Positions 32,889 to 44,659 of a DNA stretch of 64,000 nt are shown piece by piece. The notes under the pieces were generated by a model. It had not been told where the DNA came from. It searched no databases and was given only the letters and a program-made list of their open reading frames with translations. Origin of the DNA: Phaeosaccion multiseriatum (lineage: Eukaryota > Ochrophyta, other classes); NCBI GenBank assembly GCA_965112735.1, contig OZ218950.1, positions 4,340,001 through 4,404,000 on the forward strand, given 5' to 3'. The translations under genes and the position numbers were made by a program. Positions within the stretch are counted from its first letter, which is position 1. Each line of letters opens with the position of its first letter.

Positions 32889-35218
32889 CACCAACAACAA
32901 CAACAGCCGCTCTGGAGACCCACTTCAACCAAAAGTACCCCGGCACCGTCGTGGGCGCGCGCGTGACCCAGCACACAGAGGAGGTGGACGTTCGCACCGA
33001 GGCACGCACCAAGTCAATGATCCTGTATGAGAACGCCGTGGCGGCCAGACACGCCAAGCCAGAGAAGGAAGCAAAGTTCAAGGTTGGAGGTGTGCTGTGC
33101 TGTGGTGGCAAGAAGGTGCCTGCCGAGCCACACCACCAGGCGGAGATGGAGAGGTTGACCAAGGAGGCTTACGAGGAGCTGGAGAAGGTCAAGCAGCTGC
33201 CCAAGGAGAAGGCTTCCTGCAACACTGGCTACGTGACTTTCAACACGCCCCAGGGCAAGATGGATGCGCTACGAGACAGGAGTCGCAGGTGCGGGTTGAA
33301 GGGGAAGGAGGGGAGGGAGGGGAGGGGGAGAAGGCGGGGGGGGTGGTGTAGAGAGGTAGAGGGTAAGAATGGAGGGATGGAGGAAGGAGGGAGGGAGGGA
33401 GGCAGAGAGGGAGGGAGGCAGAGAGGGAGGAAGGACCGGGGATACCACTCCCCATACGCCTCCTGATGATGATGATTGACAGTTACGTCGCGCCTCCTCA
33501 TATAACTGACTTGTCCCTGACCTGCCCCCCCCCCCCTCTCCCTCTCCCATCCCCCCTCACTTGCTCCCTCTGTCTCTCCCATCATGTCCCCCCCCCAGTG
33601 ACATGTCCGGCTCGCTGCTGAAGTTCCCCGCCCCTGCCCCGAAGGACATCATCTGGAAGAACATGACGATGGACCGCAGCAAGACCAAGATGATTGCCTG
33701 CGGCTGGTGCGTGTTCTGGAGCATCGGGATGCTCTTGTGGGTCATCCCCGTCACCTTCGTGCAGGTGCGTAAGTGAAGTGAAGTGAAGTGAAGTTAGTAA
33801 GGAGGGTTTGTGTGGCGATGATGAGGACACGCACGTAAGTAACGTAAACACGTATAGTCGGGGCGGCGGTGCCCCTCTTACCCCCAAACTAAACAGCGCC
33901 TCCCCATTCATTGCTTTGCATGTCAATGGAAACAAAACAACACAACAGTCCATCGCCAATTTGGAGGCCACGTACGAGCTCATTGGCCTGGGCGACAAGG
34001 AGGACTTCCCCATCGACACTGGCAGCGCCGCCTACGGCATTATTGCCGGCCTCCTCCCCGTCATCTTCCTCGCCATCCTTATGGCCGTCGTGCCCATGCT
34101 CATCTACTGGAGCTCCACTCAGTCGCAAAAGGTCAAGGCTCGCAGCACGGCCGACACGTACACCCTCAAGTGGCACTTCGGGTACCAAATCGCCAACCTG
34201 TGGCTCATTGTACTGTCCGGATCGCTCATCAGTCAGCTCAGCCCCATGATCAGCGACCCGGGTAGCATCCCGAAGACCATTGCCATTGCCATCCCGGGGG
34301 CGTCTCAGTTTTTCATGATTTCCGCCATTCTCGCTGCTTTGGCTGGGTTGAGCATGGAGATTAGCGGCGCGGTGAAGGTGATTGTGTTCCGCCTGCTCAA
34401 CAAGATCCTGGGCTCCGATTCCAAGAGCGACCGCACCCTGGAGGCCTCGCGCAACCCCCCTGCCTTCAAGTGGGGCTGGTTGTACCCGCCCATGATCTTC
34501 CAACTCATGGTGGCCTTCTTCTACATCTACATTACGCCCATCATGCTTGTGCCGTTGGTGGTCTACTTTGGGTACGCTTGGCTGGTATACAAGTATCAGG
34601 CACTGTTTGTGTACGTGCAGGAGAGTGAGGGAGGAGGAGCCTACTTCTTCCTCCTGTCCAAGATTATGATGGGCGTGGCGTACATGGGAGAGTTGGTGTT
34701 CATCGCCTACATGAACATTAAGGAAGCACCCGAGCAGAGCACGCTGGGCATCATGTAAGTGTGTGGGTTGTGGTGTGGAGGGGAGAGAGCGGCGATACTG
34801 GTCGCGTGTAATGTGTAATCCGTCCCTTTGTCGGCCATGGAAACTTGCTTATCCCTCCTCCAACATCTGTTCTATTGCGGGTCTTCTTACGGCGCTGTAC
34901 TTTCGACCAATCTCTCGCCAATGTGCTCACTCACTCCCCCCCCCTTCATACTCCACCCAACCCACCCACAGCCTGCTCGTTGCGACCATCTGCACGCACT
35001 GCCACGTCGGCCGCAAGTACATCAACGCCGCTGACCGAACGGCGACCATCGCTGCACGAGTTGAGGAGACAATGCGCAACAGGCAGCCAGAGAACCTCAC
35101 GACGGATTCCCTCAAGGTGTACACGCAGGAGGCGTTGAGGCCGGAGATCTGGAACGAGGCCCCGAGGGGGTACAGGGAGGAGGCGTTCGTTGAGGGGCTT
35201 GACAAGGCCGTTGTGTGA
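30962..35218 (+). CDS. OSCA/CSC1/TMEM63-family mechanosensitive or osmosensitive cation channel
   Basis: Eight exons, 30962-30985, 31061-31170, 31606-31901, 32132-32326, 32907-33288, 33599-33764, 33949-34754 and 34972-35218, are phase-consistent and encode 741 residues. The order matches the family. First come N-terminal membrane helices (TGLVFGGLQGAVVMGLF; LCLVGVVLAVGILVPVYY; the VFTIFILFFLKL helix). Then comes the cytosolic PHM7-type domain with the DLRTD loop, the CCGGKK stretch and TGYVTFNT. It ends with the DUF221 channel core of exons 6-8, including APAPKDIIWKNM and WKNM-like flanks, several long helices and LYPPMIFQLMVAFFYIYI. Family members are dimeric, stretch- or osmolarity-gated cation channels in the plasma or endomembrane. 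The C-terminus is short and charged. The first exon codes only eight residues. Confidence 0.93.
32496..32680 (+). repeat. (CCT)n repeat in OSCA intron
   Basis: About 180 bp of CCT triplets with scattered changes fill the middle of the intron between 32326 and 32907. The rest of that intron ends in CAA/CCA repeats before the acceptor. Confidence 0.93.
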
Positions 35219-36233
35219 GAGAAGGGACTGAGAGTGAAAGTGAGGGAGTGTGGGGAGGTGTGCGGAGGTGTGCGGAGGTGTGCGGAGGGAGGGAGGAAGC
35301 GGGTGGGGGGGGGGGGAGGTTGGGAGGGAGGGAAGGTCGGGCGGAGAGGGGAGCAGTCACGTTTGGGATGATACCACTCCTCCGGCTCTCTCTCTCTCTC
35401 TCCTTCTCTCTCTCTGCCTCTGCTGTGTCGACTCATGCCTCGTGCCTCCACTCAACACGAGAAGCATATGGGGGAGGGAGGGCATTCGCATGGGGGCAGT
35501 GTTTTGGAAGTGATACTCCGCTCCAGTGGGCACATCTCACGGAGCAGGGAGGGGCTGCGTCCGGCGGGGCTTAAGGAGAGGAGGGGAGACAGATGGAGAG
35601 GAGGGGAGACAGATGATGTGACGCCGGCCAAGGAGGGAGCACTCGCACAGGGGTCGTCACGATACCGAGTTTTTTATGTCAGGTTCATCAGGTTCATTCG
35701 TTCGTTCATTCATATTCGTATGGGGGAGGGGAGGGTGTTTAGGGTTAGAATTAGGGTTCACACACAACAGTTGTTCTTTTTTCTGTGCTGCTGGCGTGGG
35801 TCCTTACATGGTTTTCCTACAATGTGCATCCATCCAATGCCTCACGTTGGCTTGAGCATGAGCATGTGTATTTTCAGACCGGCCAAGTCGACCCATATGA
35901 TGCCGGTACTGCGTCTCTTGTCTTTTGATCATGTACCTAACCTTCGGCGGCGGCGGCGAGAATCGATGAGGAAGGGGGTAATCTGTAGTAGTATTCGTAG
36001 TAGTTGTGGTAGTGGAGAGGCTTGTTTCGCCTTACCTTGCAGCAAGGGGACCGGGCCTTTCATGTAAAACTAAAAAAGAAGAGCAATCGAAGCTGGTCGG
36101 GAGCCTCTGTATCCCCCTGTCTTCAGCGAGGGTGCGTCTCACTAAGCGTGTAGCGCACAATCCAATCTACTTCCATGCGTTTGTGTATGCTGTACTTGCC
36201 GATGGCCTTGGCTATCTGCTGTCTACCAGCTAC
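35219..36233. other. Intergenic region between convergent 3' ends
   Basis: A GTGTGCGGAG repeat near 35257-35290 and a G-run follow the OSCA stop, then CT repeats near 35385-35415. TTTAGGGTTAG and TTAGGGTT occur at 35738-35758 and resemble telomere units, but only two or three are present. No gene is supported. Confidence 0.5.
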
Positions 36234-37196
36234 TCAGCGTGCTGTCTGCGCATTGGTGGCAAAGGCCCAGCACAGCGCAAAGTGATGCACTTCTGCCGGT
36301 ATCGTCACCGCTGTGGGAGTCACGCCACCACCACCACCACCACCACCACCAGCAGGTGGTGATAGAGCAGTAGCAGCAGCACCAGCAGCGGCGGCAGTCG
36401 GCTCCTTTGTGCTGCTACCACTACCAACTGTAGCAGCGGTCGCTGTATCGCTCCAAGGCGTCTGCTGTATCACCAACTGCTGCGGCTGCCGCTGGACGAG
36501 CAGCACCAGCACCCCCGCCGACAGGCAGAGCGAAGACACAACCAGGGCTCGGCCTCCGCAGCAGCAGTTGGTGATACAGCAGGAGTCGCCCACCATCATA
36601 GCCCCACCGCCACCACCACCCCCCTCATCGCCGCTGTTGCTGCATCGTTCTCTTTCTCGTCCATTCACCTTACCATCCAGCACAGTCGTGTCTACAGTCC
36701 TGGCAGTCGTGGTGGTGGAAGCAGCGGGCACAGAGGGGGGCTTCTTCCGCCGGCCGAGGAGGAGGATGTCCCGCTTAAAGAGTCTGCACGCCGCTCGAAG
36801 CATCTCATCCTTCTGCCACACAGGGAGGAGGGAAGCAAGCAAGGAAGGAAGGAAGGAAGGAAGGAGGGGTACGCATGTAGATACGTAAAAGTACAGCAAA
36901 CGGACAAGGAAGGAGATGGAGAAGGCGCGAGTAGACAAGAGAGAGAGAATGGAGAATGAGAGGTAGACGCCGCAGCCTCAACGCCTTTGGGCGCGTTGGA
37001 GAGTGGAGCGAATGCCTGCAGTACTGCGTGAAGACTGACGAAGTGCCTGCTGCTGGTAGAGAGCAGGGAGAAGGGAGTGATAGTGGAGTGTGATTCATGG
37101 TCTCACCTGTCGCTCAGCTCGACAGGCCCGGCAGTCGCCCTCGCTGCTGCTCCTGTATGCCGTGAACATGGCGTAGCTCGCGCACCGCTCCTGTCC

Positions 37197-37244
<48 letters not shown>

Positions 37245-37919
37245 CTGAGCCAGGGATGCCCAGGTAAGCTTGCCGATGGCCTCCTCCACTCGGCACAGAG
37301 CCGCCGCTTCATCCCCTTCGCTGCATATACTTCCTCCTCCGTCTGCTCCTTCTTCGTCCACAACTGGTCCTTGATTCGTACACGCCACGCCTGCAGCAGG
37401 CGTAGCAACGCTTTCCACCGCCGGAGAAAGACGTGCTCCACGCTTTCCCATCCTGGGCAAAACGATCACACAAGCAGGCACGTAGGGAGAGGGAGAGAAC
37501 GATGTACAGATAGTGGATGAGTACAGCGCACCCCACTGGTCAAGGCGGAAGGCCAGGGGTGCGTCTGTTGGTCCTTCCGTGCGCTGCGCCTCTACGCATG
37601 CACACATGCATGCACACACGCACCCACCCACCACCCACCTGCTTCTGAGCCACGAGGTGACTCTGCCCACCGCCAAAGGGGGGCGCTTGGCTGCAATCTC
37701 GCGGCGTGCTACCCCCACCCCCACCCCGTTCTGGTGCTCACTCCTCTGCCCGGGTCGAATCTCGTCTTCGGAGCAGCCTCCTCCTCCTCCTCCTCTCCCT
37801 CCTCCTCCTTCTTCTACTCCTCCTCCTTCTCCTTCTCCTCTTACTCCTCCTTCTCCTTCTCCTCCTCCTCCTCCTCCTCCTCCTCCTCCTCCTTCTCCTC
37901 CTCCTCCTCCTCTTCCTCC

Positions 37920-37951
<32 letters not shown>

Positions 37952-38408
37952 CTCTTTGTTCTTGTTGTTCTACTGCTGCCGGTGACTGGCGTTCGCCTCC
38001 TCCCTCCCCCTTATCCTTTGAGTAGCTTGTCTCTCCTTCCTTGCCCATATCCTGCCATCCGCCCTTCTCCGCCCTGTTCCCATCACCCGCAGCGGCAGAC
38101 TCTCTGTCGCCCTCTTCCATCTTCTCCTGTGACGATAGCGCAGGGGGGGGGGGCGGGGCAACATCGAGGAACGCAAGTCGGAAGGGCGTGCGGGAGGGAG
38201 AAGGAAGTACACACAAGGTCAGCGAGCGAGTGCAGCGCAGAGCATGGCCCGAGTCCTGTGCCCTCGCTGCAACTGGACATGGCAGGAAAGGAGTGACAGC
38301 TGTACTCACTCATGCGGTGGCCCTCCTCTATTTGCCCTCCCCACCCCCGAACCTCGCACTCACTTCATTCATTCGCCAAACACAAACACACCATCCCAGT
38401 CATACTCG

Positions 38409-38474
<66 letters not shown>

Positions 38475-39901
38475 ACACACAACGAACCTTGAGTGCAAAG
38501 TACTCGACGGTGTCCACCGCGTCCACCTCTCTGCCGGCAATGGCACGCAGGAGCCCTTCGGCCGTGGCAGCCCTCCTGCTCGCACCTTGGTGGGAAGGTA
38601 GCGCTGCTGATGATGGCGATGCTGCTACTACTGCTGCTGGTGCTGGTGCTGGTGCTGCAGCGGCGGCGACGGCGGTGGCTCCTTTTCCTGCTGCCGCCCT
38701 TGCTGTTGGGGTCTCTGGAGTGGCTTTACAGGTCAGCGGGTGACTTGATGTCGCGTCCCCGGTGCTTTCCAGAAGGCCGGGCTCCAGTGCTCTTCGCACT
38801 GCTTCCAACGACACCACTCCGACCCAAGCGCCGATCAGCGGCTGCTGTTGCTGTTGCTGGTGCTGCTGCGGCTGCTGCTGGGGCGGCTGTTGTGGCGATT
38901 CTCCCGTCGCTTTGGGTAGTGTCTGTGTCTCCTGCTCGACCTCCCGTTGCCTCGGTGCCGTCGCCAGTTGGGATAGAGAAGGGAAGGTTATCAAGGCGGC
39001 GAGTGAAGCAACTGCCTGCTCTTCCAGCTCATCAAGATGGAGGCTCACCTCCTCTCGAAGGGAGGCATTGAAGCCTTCAGCAGGGATCGAAGGGAAGGAA
39101 GTGGGAAGGAAGGTGCACACGAGAGCGAACGAGGAGGGCGCAGATCGAGTGATGAGACACACATAGACAGAACAGAGAATCTAAGCTTGTGGGATAGCCG
39201 TGTGGCCGAGGGTGGGGGCTGAGAAGGAGACCGCTGGTGGATTGGTGGATTGAGAAGGAGTGTGCGTGGAAGATGGGCCTCGAAAACACACTCTCACCTT
39301 TGAATGCACTAGTGCCCTTCGATGCCAACACCTCAATGCTTACCCGCCCCCCCTCTTCCGCGTCGTCCTCGGCAGTCGGGGTGCGGGGTGGAGGAGGAGT
39401 GTGGGAGAACTGCTGGACAAACCTCTTGCCGATGCGACAGAGTAAGCTCTCTGCTGCATTGGAGCCGAGGAGGGGGCTGCACAGAAGCACAGCCAAGACG
39501 CCAGCCTGCACGAAGGGCTGAAAGTACAGGGATACGCCTGCTGTCTCAAACACCTGCAGACTGGCCTGAGGCGCCGCCGGCTGTTGTGAAGGTCCTTCCC
39601 CATTCTCCTTAGTCCGTACGTCCTCCTCCTCCTCTTGCTCACTCGCGGAAAGTGAGGTTAGGCTACCCGCATTCACGTGGACGGCGTACAGAAAGGCAGC
39701 CACATTGAGGGACTGAAGGAGCCTTTCGTCTCGCTCTGACGCGTTGCGCTCTTGCCCTTGATCTACATCGCTTCCCGTTGTCGAGGAAGAAAGCCCCAAG
39801 CCCTTTTCGAAGGCCTTGGCGTAGAAAAGCACCCCACTCCGCAGCGAAAGTATCACCACACCCTTCACGACCGAATGCGGCCCCGACGAGGCCGAGGCCA
39901 T
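36234..39901 (-). CDS. Uncharacterised protein with possible longin-like N-terminus and C-terminal membrane segment
   Basis: Five exons, 39901-39298, 39074-38488, 38126-37639, 37452-37107 and 36812-36234, join in phase and encode about 867 residues. The codon upstream of the chosen ATG is TTG. Residues 10-180 alternate strands and helices (VVKGVVILSLRSGVLFYAKAF; VFETAGVSLYFQPF; GVLAVLLCSPLL), which loosely resembles a longin-type trafficking domain; this is tentative. Later parts include Gln- and Ala-rich tracts, a Gly/Arg tract coded by CCT repeats, a 14-Gln run, a Cys pair region (GDCRACRAERQ) and near the end one hydrophobic stretch (ALVVSSLCLSAGVLVLLV). In exon 4 a second frame also looks protein-like, so that exon is the weakest. 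I do not recognise the family. Confidence 0.6.
36462..36582. repeat. Perfect 22-bp inverted repeat with 77-nt loop
   Basis: Bases 36462-36483 and 36561-36582 are exact reverse complements, so the transcript of either strand can fold into a hairpin. It lies inside the last coding exon of the unknown minus-strand gene. The same 22 bases also occur at 12416-12437. Confidence 0.9.
37202..37243 (+). repeat. (CTG)n repeat coding poly-Gln
   Basis: Fourteen CTG triplets read as Gln codons in the fourth exon of the minus-strand unknown gene. Confidence 0.9.
37776..37960 (+). repeat. (CCT)n repeat coding Gly/Arg/Glu tract
   Basis: CCT/CTT triplets on the plus strand are translated on the minus strand as a Gly-rich tract in exon 3 of the unknown gene. 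Confidence 0.88.
38410..38480 (+). repeat. (CA)n microsatellite at a donor site
   Basis: The CA run begins a few bases downstream (coding sense) of the donor at 38487 in the unknown minus-strand gene. Confidence 0.92.
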
Positions 39902-40043
39902 GGCAATGGCAATAACCAAAAGATCCTGAGTTGACCCGGATCATCTGACCCGTTGAGGCCCCGTTACTATTAGGCAAGGATGGCACCCGAACGGATCCAC
40001 GTCGTAAAAGCGGGATAAGAAAGGAATAAGAAGCAGCTGCATC
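39902..40043. promoter_or_regulatory. 142-bp bidirectional promoter region
   Basis: The start codons of the minus-strand unknown gene and the plus-strand multifunctional enzyme are only 142 bp apart. The spacer has no clear TATA box. Confidence 0.5.
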
Positions 40044-43000
40044 ATGGATGTCTCATATCAATTGCGGCCGGACGGAGTGGCCGTGATATGGTAAGTAAAG
40101 TCGTCCAAATATTTTCTCGTCCCTCCTCTCCCTTCCAGCTCTTCCTCTCCAATCCTCCTTCCTTCCTCCTCCACCCCTCCTGCCCCTTGCCCCCTCTTCT
40201 CCCTTCCTCCTGCATCTTATCTACACCGCGCTGCTGCTACCGTCCTGCCATCCCTCCCCAACTCCGAAAACAGCATGAACAATCCTCCTCTGAATCCTCT
40301 GAGCCACGGCGTGCGAGCCGGTCTCCTCTCCCACATTACCGAGGCGGGGGCGGACCCGCAGGTTAGCGCGGTGATACTCACAGGATCAGGCGGTAACTTC
40401 TCCGCTGGAGCAGACATTAAGGAGATGGCGGGGACAGACGGAGGCGTGAGTCGCCCCCCCCTCCTCACGGAGGTGGTTGAGGCCATCGAAGCATGCCCCA
40501 AGCCCGTGGTTGCAGCAGTGGACGGTGTGGCATTGGGTGGAGGCTGCGAGGTGGCGCTGGCAGCACACTACAGAGTTGTCACGGCGAGAGCGCGAATGGG
40601 GCTCCCCGAGGTGCTCATTGGACTCATTCCGGGCGCAGGAGGCACGCAGCGGCTGCCCCGTCTGGTAGAGGCGCCTGTGGCTCTAGGCATGATCACCACG
40701 GGCCGTATGCTCAAGGCGAAGGAGGCCTTGGCGGTGGGCTTGGCGGACCACTTGGTCGTCGGCCCTTCGACCGGCAAGAAGGGGGAGGTCAGTACAGCCC
40801 AACTGGTGGAGGGTGCTGTGGGTTTTGTCGTGTCTGCGACGAAAGGGAGGAGTCGAGGTGTTGGTGGTGCTGCGCATCATCAACCTTCTTGGTTGGATAA
40901 CCGAAGGTGCTCCAAACTACCGCTACGCAGCGACGCGCGTGAAGTGGAGGCATGCATCACTGCTGCCCTAAGCAAGGCCACCAAGAGGGGAGGAGGGGCA
41001 GCAGCAGAGCAGCCTGTGCGAGGCAACGAGCCTGTATGGGCAGCGATGCAAGCCCTTCGCGCTGCGGCTGATGCGTCCAACTCTTTTGAGGATGGAATGC
41101 GTGCAGAGGCATCACTCTTTGCCACGCTCATTCAATCTCAGCAGAGTAGGGCGAAGCGGCACCTGTTCATCTCAGAGAGAGGAGGAGGCGGAGGGAAGGA
41201 CAAGAGGAATAACAAGAAGGGAGGAGCCAGCGGGGCGAAGGCCAAGGCCGTGAGGAGAGTCGGAGTAATTGGGGCAGGGACCATGGGGGCCGGCATTGCT
41301 ATTGCACACCTCATGGCAGGACTCGAGGTGACCCTTGTGGACGTGAAGCAAGAGGCTCTGCAGCGAGGGCTGGACTACATCACGCGGGCAGTGGAATCCT
41401 TTGTGCGGCGTAAGAAGATGACTCCGGCCATGGCGAAGGAGCTGCCCAAGCGGCTGAAGGGCGCAACCAGCCTGAAGGAGGTGGCGGACTGTGACGTGGT
41501 CGTTGAGGCGGTGTTTGAGAACCTAAACTTGAAGAAGAAGATCTTCACAGAGGTAAGAGATGGATAACCGTATTGTTGGAGTCTTGAGTATGGTTAGGTA
41601 TGCAGGTCCGTGCCGGCGTGTGTGTGTGTGTGTGAGGGGGGGTGTACGTGTGTGAGTGCGTGCGTGAGTGCGTGTGTGTGTACGTGTATGACGGCATGCG
41701 TGAGTGCGCCTAGCGAAAGAGCATAGATGCAATACATTGACGTGTGAGTGGTTGTGTGTGTGCTTGTGTGTGCGTGTGTGTGTGGATGAATGTGCACTGC
41801 TGACTTGGGCGTGCTGTTGTACTGTTGCTATGTACTATTGCGATTGCCAGCTGGATCAAGTATGCCCGCCCTCCACCATCCTGGTGACCAACACAAGCAC
41901 CCTCGACATTGACGCCATCGCCTCCGCTACCCGGGGGGGGCGTCCCGAGCGAGTCATGGGCATGCACTTCTTCTCGCCCGCGCACATGATGCCACTGGTG
42001 CGTGCGTGCGCGTATAGACAAAAGAGAGAGGGAGAGAAGAGAAGAGACAGAGACAGAGACAAAGGATGGAAGAGAGGGAGGGAGGGAGGGAGGGAGGAAG
42101 AGGGGTGGAGGTGGCAGCGAGGGACAGACATGTATGGGATGTGGGATTCATTCCTTCCTTGCCGCCCTGCCTCCCGAGACACGTCTTCAACCTCCTCTTA
42201 CGCCTCTTCTCTTCGCGTGTCTCCATCTGTCCTCCTCCTCCTCCTCGTCGTCGTCGTCGTCGTCGTCGTCGTCATTGATCTATTAGGTAGAGTGTGTGCG
42301 TGGCCAAAAGACGACACCGGCCACCATTGCTGCTGTGGTGGGCCTGGCCAAGAAGTTGCCTGGCAAGGTGGTGGTGGTGGTCGGCAACTGTGATGGCTTC
42401 GTGGGCAATCGCATGCTTAAGTCATACACCGCAGAGATGGTGTTCATGCTTGAGGAAGGAGCCACGCCCAGACAGGTAGCGGAGGGGGGAGGGGAGGGAG
42501 GGATGGAGGAGGGGACGAGGGGAGGAGCGAGGAGGGAGGGAGGGACGGAAGGTGAGGGAGTGAGGGAGGGAGGAGGAGGGGGGAGAGAGAAAGAGGAGGG
42601 GGGAGGAGGCGGGTGGGCAGGTGGGCACTTTTCTTCTCTCTCTCCCTCTCTCTCTTGCCTCCTCTCCAACCCCTCTCGGGCTATTTCTCCTCGGGTTCAC
42701 CGAGCTCACTTGCTCGTCGCGTGACATCGACACACACACGCAAACAAGCAAGCATCCTCTCCCTCGCACCCATCCAACCCCTCATGATGACTGACGAATG
42801 AAGCATGACCTGTCTGGCTATAGATCGACAACGCAGTCAAGGCGTTCGGTATGGCAATCGGCCCCTTCGAAATGTCCGACCTGGCGGGGAACGACATTGG
42901 CTACCTCATTCGGAAGGAGCGAGGGCTGCTGGACCCCAACAATAGACCCAAGGACGAGCGCTACAGCACGCTCGGCGACAAGCTGGTGGAGATGGGAAGG

Positions 43001-43685
43001 ACGGGTCAGAAGGCCGGCAAGGGCTGGTACAGGTCAGTCAGTCAGTCAGTCAGTCAGTCAGTCAGTCAGTCAGTCTTTGTCTGTGTCGATGGATGTGCTG
43101 GTCCCAAGAGAGCTTTCCTAAAGACTGGAACCATATTATCTGCTGCTCTCCGGGTGGTGTCCATATGTGTGCCTGTTTATCTGCCTGCCTGCCTCTAATG
43201 TATGCCTTGCATGTGTATCTATCTGCCTGTCTGGCTCCCTTCCCATCCTCCTCTCCCACAGGTACGAGGGCTCCGATCGCCGAGCCCTGGACGACGAAGA
43301 GGTAGATCGACTCATCTCGGAGCACCGGAAGGAGACGGGTATGAAACCGCGGAACATTTCAGACGAGGAGATTGTTGCGAGGTGCTTTTACCCTTTGATC
43401 AACGAGGGCTTTCAGATTCTGGAGGAGGGCATTGCCGACCGCCCGTCCGACATTGATTTGGTGTGGGTGTATGGCTACTCCTGGCCTCGGTGGAGAGGAG
43501 GCCCCATGTTCTGGGCGGATGAGATGGGCCTCTCTACCCTGTTGAGTGAGCTGGAGCGGCTCGGGAAGGCCTTGCCGCAAGTGTCCCACTGGAAACCCTC
43601 GGCGCTGCTCAAGCGGCTGGTGGACACGGGGGAAAGCCTTGGAGGGTTTTACCGACGGAAAGCAGCCATGAGAAGCAGGCTTTGA
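40044..43685 (+). CDS. Peroxisomal bifunctional enoyl-CoA hydratase/3-hydroxyacyl-CoA dehydrogenase
   Basis: Six exons, 40044-40090, 40274-41552, 41851-41997, 42287-42475, 42824-43032 and 43262-43685, encode 764 residues. The N-terminal crotonase half has the oxyanion region [10 protein letters not shown] and both active-site Glu positions (GGGCEVAL and [18 protein letters not shown]). It hydrates trans-2-enoyl-CoA and often isomerises double bonds. After a Gly/Lys-rich linker comes a Rossmann NAD site ([14 protein letters not shown]), then SNTST-like [11 protein letters not shown], the catalytic His in GMHFFSPAH with its partner Glu in PLVECV, and the C-terminal helical domains ([29 protein letters not shown]). 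This half oxidises 3-hydroxyacyl-CoA. The protein ends SRL, a type 1 peroxisomal targeting signal, which places it in peroxisomal beta-oxidation. Confidence 0.95.
42060..42100 (+). repeat. Purine (GGGA) tract in MFE intron
   Basis: A GGGA/GAGA run lies near the 5' end of the intron between 41997 and 42287, which then turns to CTC and CGT triplets before the acceptor. Confidence 0.75.
43034..43076 (+). repeat. (CAGT)n repeat at an intron 5' end
   Basis: About ten CAGT units begin at the donor of the fifth exon of the multifunctional enzyme gene. Confidence 0.9.
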
Positions 43686-44659
43686 TCAGTGATCAGGCCA
43701 TTCATCCATTGACGTATTGAGGACGGGGAAGTTCTCTTTTCTTTCCTTCCTTCTATTGTCCATTGTTCAGTCGTTACGTAGAAGCGTCGGTTTTTTTACC
43801 ATTTAAATAGAGTTATCGTAGGAGATTCTTCTGGGGGCCGGGTCTATCTGCATTTTGTTGTTCTACCTCCTCGAGAGGATGAGAGGGGAAGATTTTGTAT
43901 ATTTTAAGTGCCATCTATGATTGTCTAAAAGTAATGTCTCACCTCCCCGGGGAACTTAGCCCTCGAGGTCGTATCCGATGCGTCAGTTCTCCCGATTGGC
44001 ATAAAGTTGATGCCAGCCAGGATCCTATGGCGAATCGATCTTTCGTGTCGAGCCCGCTGGAGCGCAACGGCTAAACGCCGCCGAATGACGCAAACAGCCC
44101 TCCATTCCAGATGTTAGCTGTGAATCCAACTTTGAATCACCAACTCCCAAAGGCCCAGGGCGTGGCGGTCTCAACAAAATTACGTTACGATGGAAGATAT
44201 TAAGGACGCACAAGACGCGTGTCCGGGGAAGTCGGCTCTATCATCGGGCGGAGGTCTTATCTTCCATGGCGCCCGGGGAGGGGGCGTGGCGTTCGTGGGG
44301 GGCGTGTCTTTGCACCCTTTGGTTGTGGCACAGGGCGACAGCCTCGGGGGACGTCCTATGCGCCACGGGCACGAGAAACACATGCGTCCTGCACACTCCT
44401 TCTGGGGAGCTCCAATGCTGGGGAACGTGAGTGCAAATTCGTTCTTGGAGGCCTCTAATGGAAGCACCAATCAAAGAGCAGAGGGGGAGGGAGGAGGAAG
44501 AGCGGCGGGAGAATCCGGGAGAGGTGGAAGCATGTGGGCTGGCAAAGTAGTGTAGGCGGGAGGATGCATGAGTGGCTACAACCACCACGCCTGCTGCCCC
44601 TCTAAATGCGCTCACTCCCCTGTGCTATCGTGGTCGTCGATCTGTGTTTGAGCGCGCAG
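43686..44659. other. Intergenic region and unresolved 5' end of the RCC1 gene
   Basis: The first 250 bp are AT-rich 3' sequence of the enzyme gene. An open frame starts with ATG at 44190 and reaches GGGAAC|GTGAGT at 44426. It could be a first exon of the RCC1 gene, but its phase does not join the exon at 44660, so another exon would be needed. Confidence 0.4.

Noticed and set aside
37706-38296. Plus-strand Leu-rich 196-codon frame resembling membrane segments
   Set aside because: It is the CCT repeat read in another frame and is antisense to a supported exon.
44190-44426. Open frame from ATG to a GTGAGT donor, considered as first exon of the RCC1 gene
   Set aside because: Its phase does not fit the exon at 44660 and it has no signal peptide, so it was left unassigned.
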